From Flavobacterium caeni (lineage in GTDB: Bacteria > Bacteroidota > Bacteroidia > Flavobacteriales > Flavobacteriaceae), in contig NZ_FMVF01000012.1 of the NCBI RefSeq assembly GCF_900101895.1, positions 1 to 64,000 of the forward strand: DNA of 64,000 bases. The letters are read 5' to 3'. The notes under the pieces are model-generated. The model was not told the DNA's origin and ran no database searches. It was given only the letters and a program-made list of their open reading frames with translations. Below are positions 63,800 through 64,000 of this stretch, piece by piece (the stretch's first letter is position 1; every line of letters begins with the position of its first letter). Made by a program: the position numbers and the translations under genes.

Positions 63800-64000
63800 C
63801 AGAAGAACGTTTTGTTTTCGGTTTTCATTTTTCGCAAAATCGGACTGCAGCGATAGCGGTCTTCGCGGTACTCGTCATACAATCCGTCGAGTGTTTTCAC
63901 ACACCAATCGATGCCCATTTCGTCTGCCCACGCGAGCAAGCCTTTCGGATAGTTGACGCCCCTGGTCATGGCGTTGTCGATGTCTTGCGCCGAACCGATC
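63799..64000 (-). CDS. paaH: 3-hydroxyacyl-CoA dehydrogenase, C-terminal end (PaaH/PaaC type), partial
   Basis: Only the last 67 codons are visible; the gene continues past the right edge. The sequence DIDNAMTRGVNYPKGLLAWA, then WCVKTLDGLYDEYREDRYRCSP, matches the C-terminal domain of 3-hydroxyacyl-CoA dehydrogenases in phenylacetate clusters. It would oxidise 3-hydroxyadipyl-CoA, feeding the thiolase encoded by paaJ. The remaining paa genes, including the epoxidase paaABCDE, are expected off the window. Confidence 0.85.
   Translation of the reverse strand, partial: IGSAQDIDNAMTRGVNYPKGLLAWADEMGIDWCVKTLDGLYDEYREDRYRCSPILRKMKTENKTFF

Overview
The window reads as a chromosomal segment of a Flavobacteriaceae bacterium, Flavobacterium or a close relative. 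The signs are SusC/SusD outer-membrane pairs, several secreted proteins with type IX secretion (T9SS) tails, TAnnTTTG-type -7 promoter boxes, the general lack of Shine-Dalgarno sites except at rpsU, a fused alpha/beta E1 of branched-chain keto-acid dehydrogenase, and flavobacterial intergenic repeats. No rRNA operon, CRISPR array, insertion sequence or prophage was recognised.

Layout. 1-4.1 kb is a surface-protein region: a large secreted protein with four tandem domains and Ca-type repeats (minus strand, running off the left edge) faces two small secreted proteins (plus strand), and two inverted copies of one operator-like palindrome lie between them. 4.1-18.2 kb is the minus-strand transcription/translation block tRNA-Thr(TGT), tRNA-Tyr, tRNA-Thr(GGT), tuf, tRNA-Trp, secE, nusG, rplK, rplA, rplJ, rplL, rpoB, rpoC and a DUF3467 gene, with a recognisable promoter in front, attenuator-like hairpins inside and a terminator at the end. 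18.2-24.4 kb holds hpf, xerC, rpsU, an acyl-CoA dehydrogenase, a helix-hairpin-helix protein, a PspC protein, an exonuclease and a cystathionine beta-synthase-like enzyme. 24.6-34.5 kb is an outer-membrane region: a putative porin, a T9SS protein with BNR-like repeats, and a SusC/SusD operon with two lipoproteins but no visible degradative enzyme. 34.7-38.6 kb carries rnhB, lipB, a lipoprotein gene and lysS. 38.7-42.1 kb is a four-gene cluster (outer-membrane protein, di-haem MbnH/MauG-like peroxidase, MbnP-like lipoprotein, small Cys-rich protein) that looks like a copper or other metal handling system. 42.2-53.3 kb is mixed: small periplasmic proteins, hemL in an operon with a glucosaminidase and an ACC-deaminase-like enzyme, a T9SS protein, a broken tail-fibre-like gene, hutU, and small membrane or lipoproteins. 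53.5-64 kb is one minus-strand catabolic run: paaH (partial), paaI, paaJ, paaZ, an enoyl-CoA hydratase, a PaaY-like protein, then the E2, ilvE and fused E1 genes of branched-chain amino-acid breakdown.

The most unusual material is non-coding. At least four, probably five, intergenic sites carry copies of one element with conserved flanks and a central hairpin whose sequence differs from copy to copy. Separately, many gene junctions carry arrays of 7-9 bp units arranged as two inverted arms around a short spacer. The unit changes from site to site while the architecture stays the same, one array lies between rpoB and rpoC, and a 7-bp array has entered the E2 coding sequence in frame. In the coding part, the MbnH/MbnP-like cluster and a PaaZ with an extra C-terminal DinB-like domain deserve attention.
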